Shown here: in pieces, positions 4,860 through 5,460 of the stretch
How positions within the stretch are numbered: position 1 is the first letter of the stretch
Layout: the number at the start of each line of letters is the position of its first letter
NCBI GenBank assembly: GCA_029562045.1
Contig: JAKQWJ010000334.1
Coordinates: 1-5,460, forward strand
Direction: 5' to 3'
DNA from: Spirochaetota bacterium
GTDB taxonomy: Bacteria; Spirochaetota; Spirochaetia; DTKZ01
Length of the DNA stretch: 5,460 nucleotides
Notes under the pieces: generated by a model
Databases searched by the model: none
What the model was told of the DNA's origin: nothing
The model's input: the letters and a program-made list of their open reading frames with translations, nothing else
Made by a program: the position numbers and the translations under genes

Positions 4860-5460
4860 TTTCATCCCCTTCGCCCTGCCCTGCCTGGGGCCGCGGGAGG
4901 AGGAGGCCGTGCTGCGGGTTTTACGGAGCGGCTGGATCACCACCGGGGCGGAGACCCGGAGCTTCGAGGAGGAGTTCGCCCGCTTCGTCGGGGTCCCCCA
5001 CGCCCTGGCGGTGAACTCCGCCACCGCGGGCCTGCATCTGGCGCTGGAGGCCCTGGGCGTCGGCCCCGGGGACCTGGTGGTGACCACCCCCTACACCTTC
5101 ACCGCCACCGCCGAAGTGGTCCGCTATCTGGGGGCGGACCCCCTCTTCGTGGACATCGGGCCGGACTCCTTTTCCCTGGACCCCCGGGGGGTGGAAAAAA
5201 CCCTCCGGGACCCGGAGCTGGGCCCCCGGGTGAAGGCGGTCCTGCCGGTCCACGTCGCCGGAGAGGTCCGGGGCATGGAAGAGATCCTGGCCTCCTGCGC
5301 CCGCCGGGGCATCCCGGTGGTGGAGGACGCGGCCCACTCCTTTCCGTCCCGCACCGCCCTGGGCTTCGCCGGGGCCCTGGGGCGGATCGGCGTCTACTCG
5401 TTCTACGCCACCAAGACCATCACCACCGCCGAGGGCGGCATGGTGGTGACGGCGGACCGG
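4843..5460 (+). CDS. DegT/DnrJ/EryC1/StrS family sugar aminotransferase (runs off the right edge)
   Basis: The first 206 codons of a cytoplasmic PLP-dependent aminotransferase are present; the family is usually about 360-400 residues. It would transfer an amino group, normally from glutamate, to the 4-keto sugar made by the preceding dehydratase. Visible features are the N-terminal substrate/PLP loop SGWITTG (29-35), FEEEFARFVG (41-50), AVNSATAGLHLAL (56-68) with the phosphate-binding Ser-Ala-Thr, PYTFTATAEVV (83-93), LPVHVAGE (134-141) and VEDAAHSF (160-167) with the pyridine-contacting Asp162. SFYATKTITTAEGG (186-199) contains Lys191, the expected Schiff-base lysine. Both key residues are present, so it should be active and not one of the lysine-less dehydratase or regulatory variants. 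ATG 4843 lies within the last 17 bp of the dehydratase gene, with a weak GGAAG 9 bases upstream and a C7 run directly before the start. Dehydratase plus aminotransferase suggests a UDP-4-amino-4,6-dideoxy-HexNAc product such as a bacillosamine-type sugar; the exact sugar is inferred. Confidence 0.93.
   Translation, partial: MNRNTDFIPFALPCLGPREEEAVLRVLRSGWITTGAETRSFEEEFARFVGVPHALAVNSATAGLHLALEALGVGPGDLVVTTPYTFTATAEVVRYLGADPLFVDIGPDSFSLDPRGVEKTLRDPELGPRVKAVLPVHVAGEVRGMEEILASCARRGIPVVEDAAHSFPSRTALGFAGALGRIGVYSFYATKTITTAEGGMVVTADR

Noticed and set aside
3651..5087. Open frame of 478 codons on the minus strand opposite the dehydratase and aminotransferase
   Set aside because: It spans two real genes in antisense and shows no recognisable motif; the Asp/Gly/His/Val-rich composition is that of a reverse-frame shadow of GC-rich codons.

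Overview
The window is GC-rich (roughly two-thirds G+C by eye) and densely coded. It contains two gene groups that diverge from a gap of about 96 bp near position 2800. The source is probably a high-GC bacterium, perhaps a spirochaete. That rests on the LigA sequence type and on a LoaP-like NusG paralogue (a group known from Firmicutes, Actinobacteria and Spirochaetes), so the taxonomic guess is weak. I see no mobile element, CRISPR array, tRNA or rRNA.

Leftward group (minus strand, read from 2755 down to the left edge): (1) a small secreted protein of unknown function (2192-2755); (2) a secreted protein with a degenerate RlpA-like double-psi beta-barrel region, a long Pro/Glu/Ala-rich linker and a C-terminal SPOR domain (888-2159), probably periplasmic and peptidoglycan-binding; (3) the first 278 codons of NAD-dependent DNA ligase ligA, running off the left edge (835 to 1). 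The first two genes are 32 bp apart. The 52-bp gap before ligA holds two overlapping hairpins and a good extended -10 sequence placed directly before the ligA ATG.

Rightward group (plus strand, 2852 to the right edge): a NusG-family antiterminator paralogue (LoaP/RfaH/UpxY type), then a nucleoside-diphosphate-sugar 4,6-dehydratase of the CapD/PglF/FlaA1 family without membrane helices, then the first 206 codons of a DegT/DnrJ/EryC1/StrS PLP-dependent sugar aminotransferase. Consecutive genes overlap by 8 and 17 bp, so this is almost certainly one operon. Dehydratase plus aminotransferase is the standard route to a UDP-4-amino-4,6-dideoxy sugar, so this looks like the front of a surface-glycan locus. 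A specialised antiterminator as first gene fits the known arrangement in which such proteins let RNA polymerase read through long glycan or natural-product operons.

Points for a second look: the antiterminator-headed sugar operon; a dehydratase that combines the long two-Rossmann layout with a tyrosine at the FlaA1-type catalytic position; a G9 tract inside that gene; a perfect 14-bp palindrome over the divergent promoter region; the degenerate barrel in the SPOR protein; the motif variants and low-complexity segment in LigA; and hints that several lead genes are leaderless.
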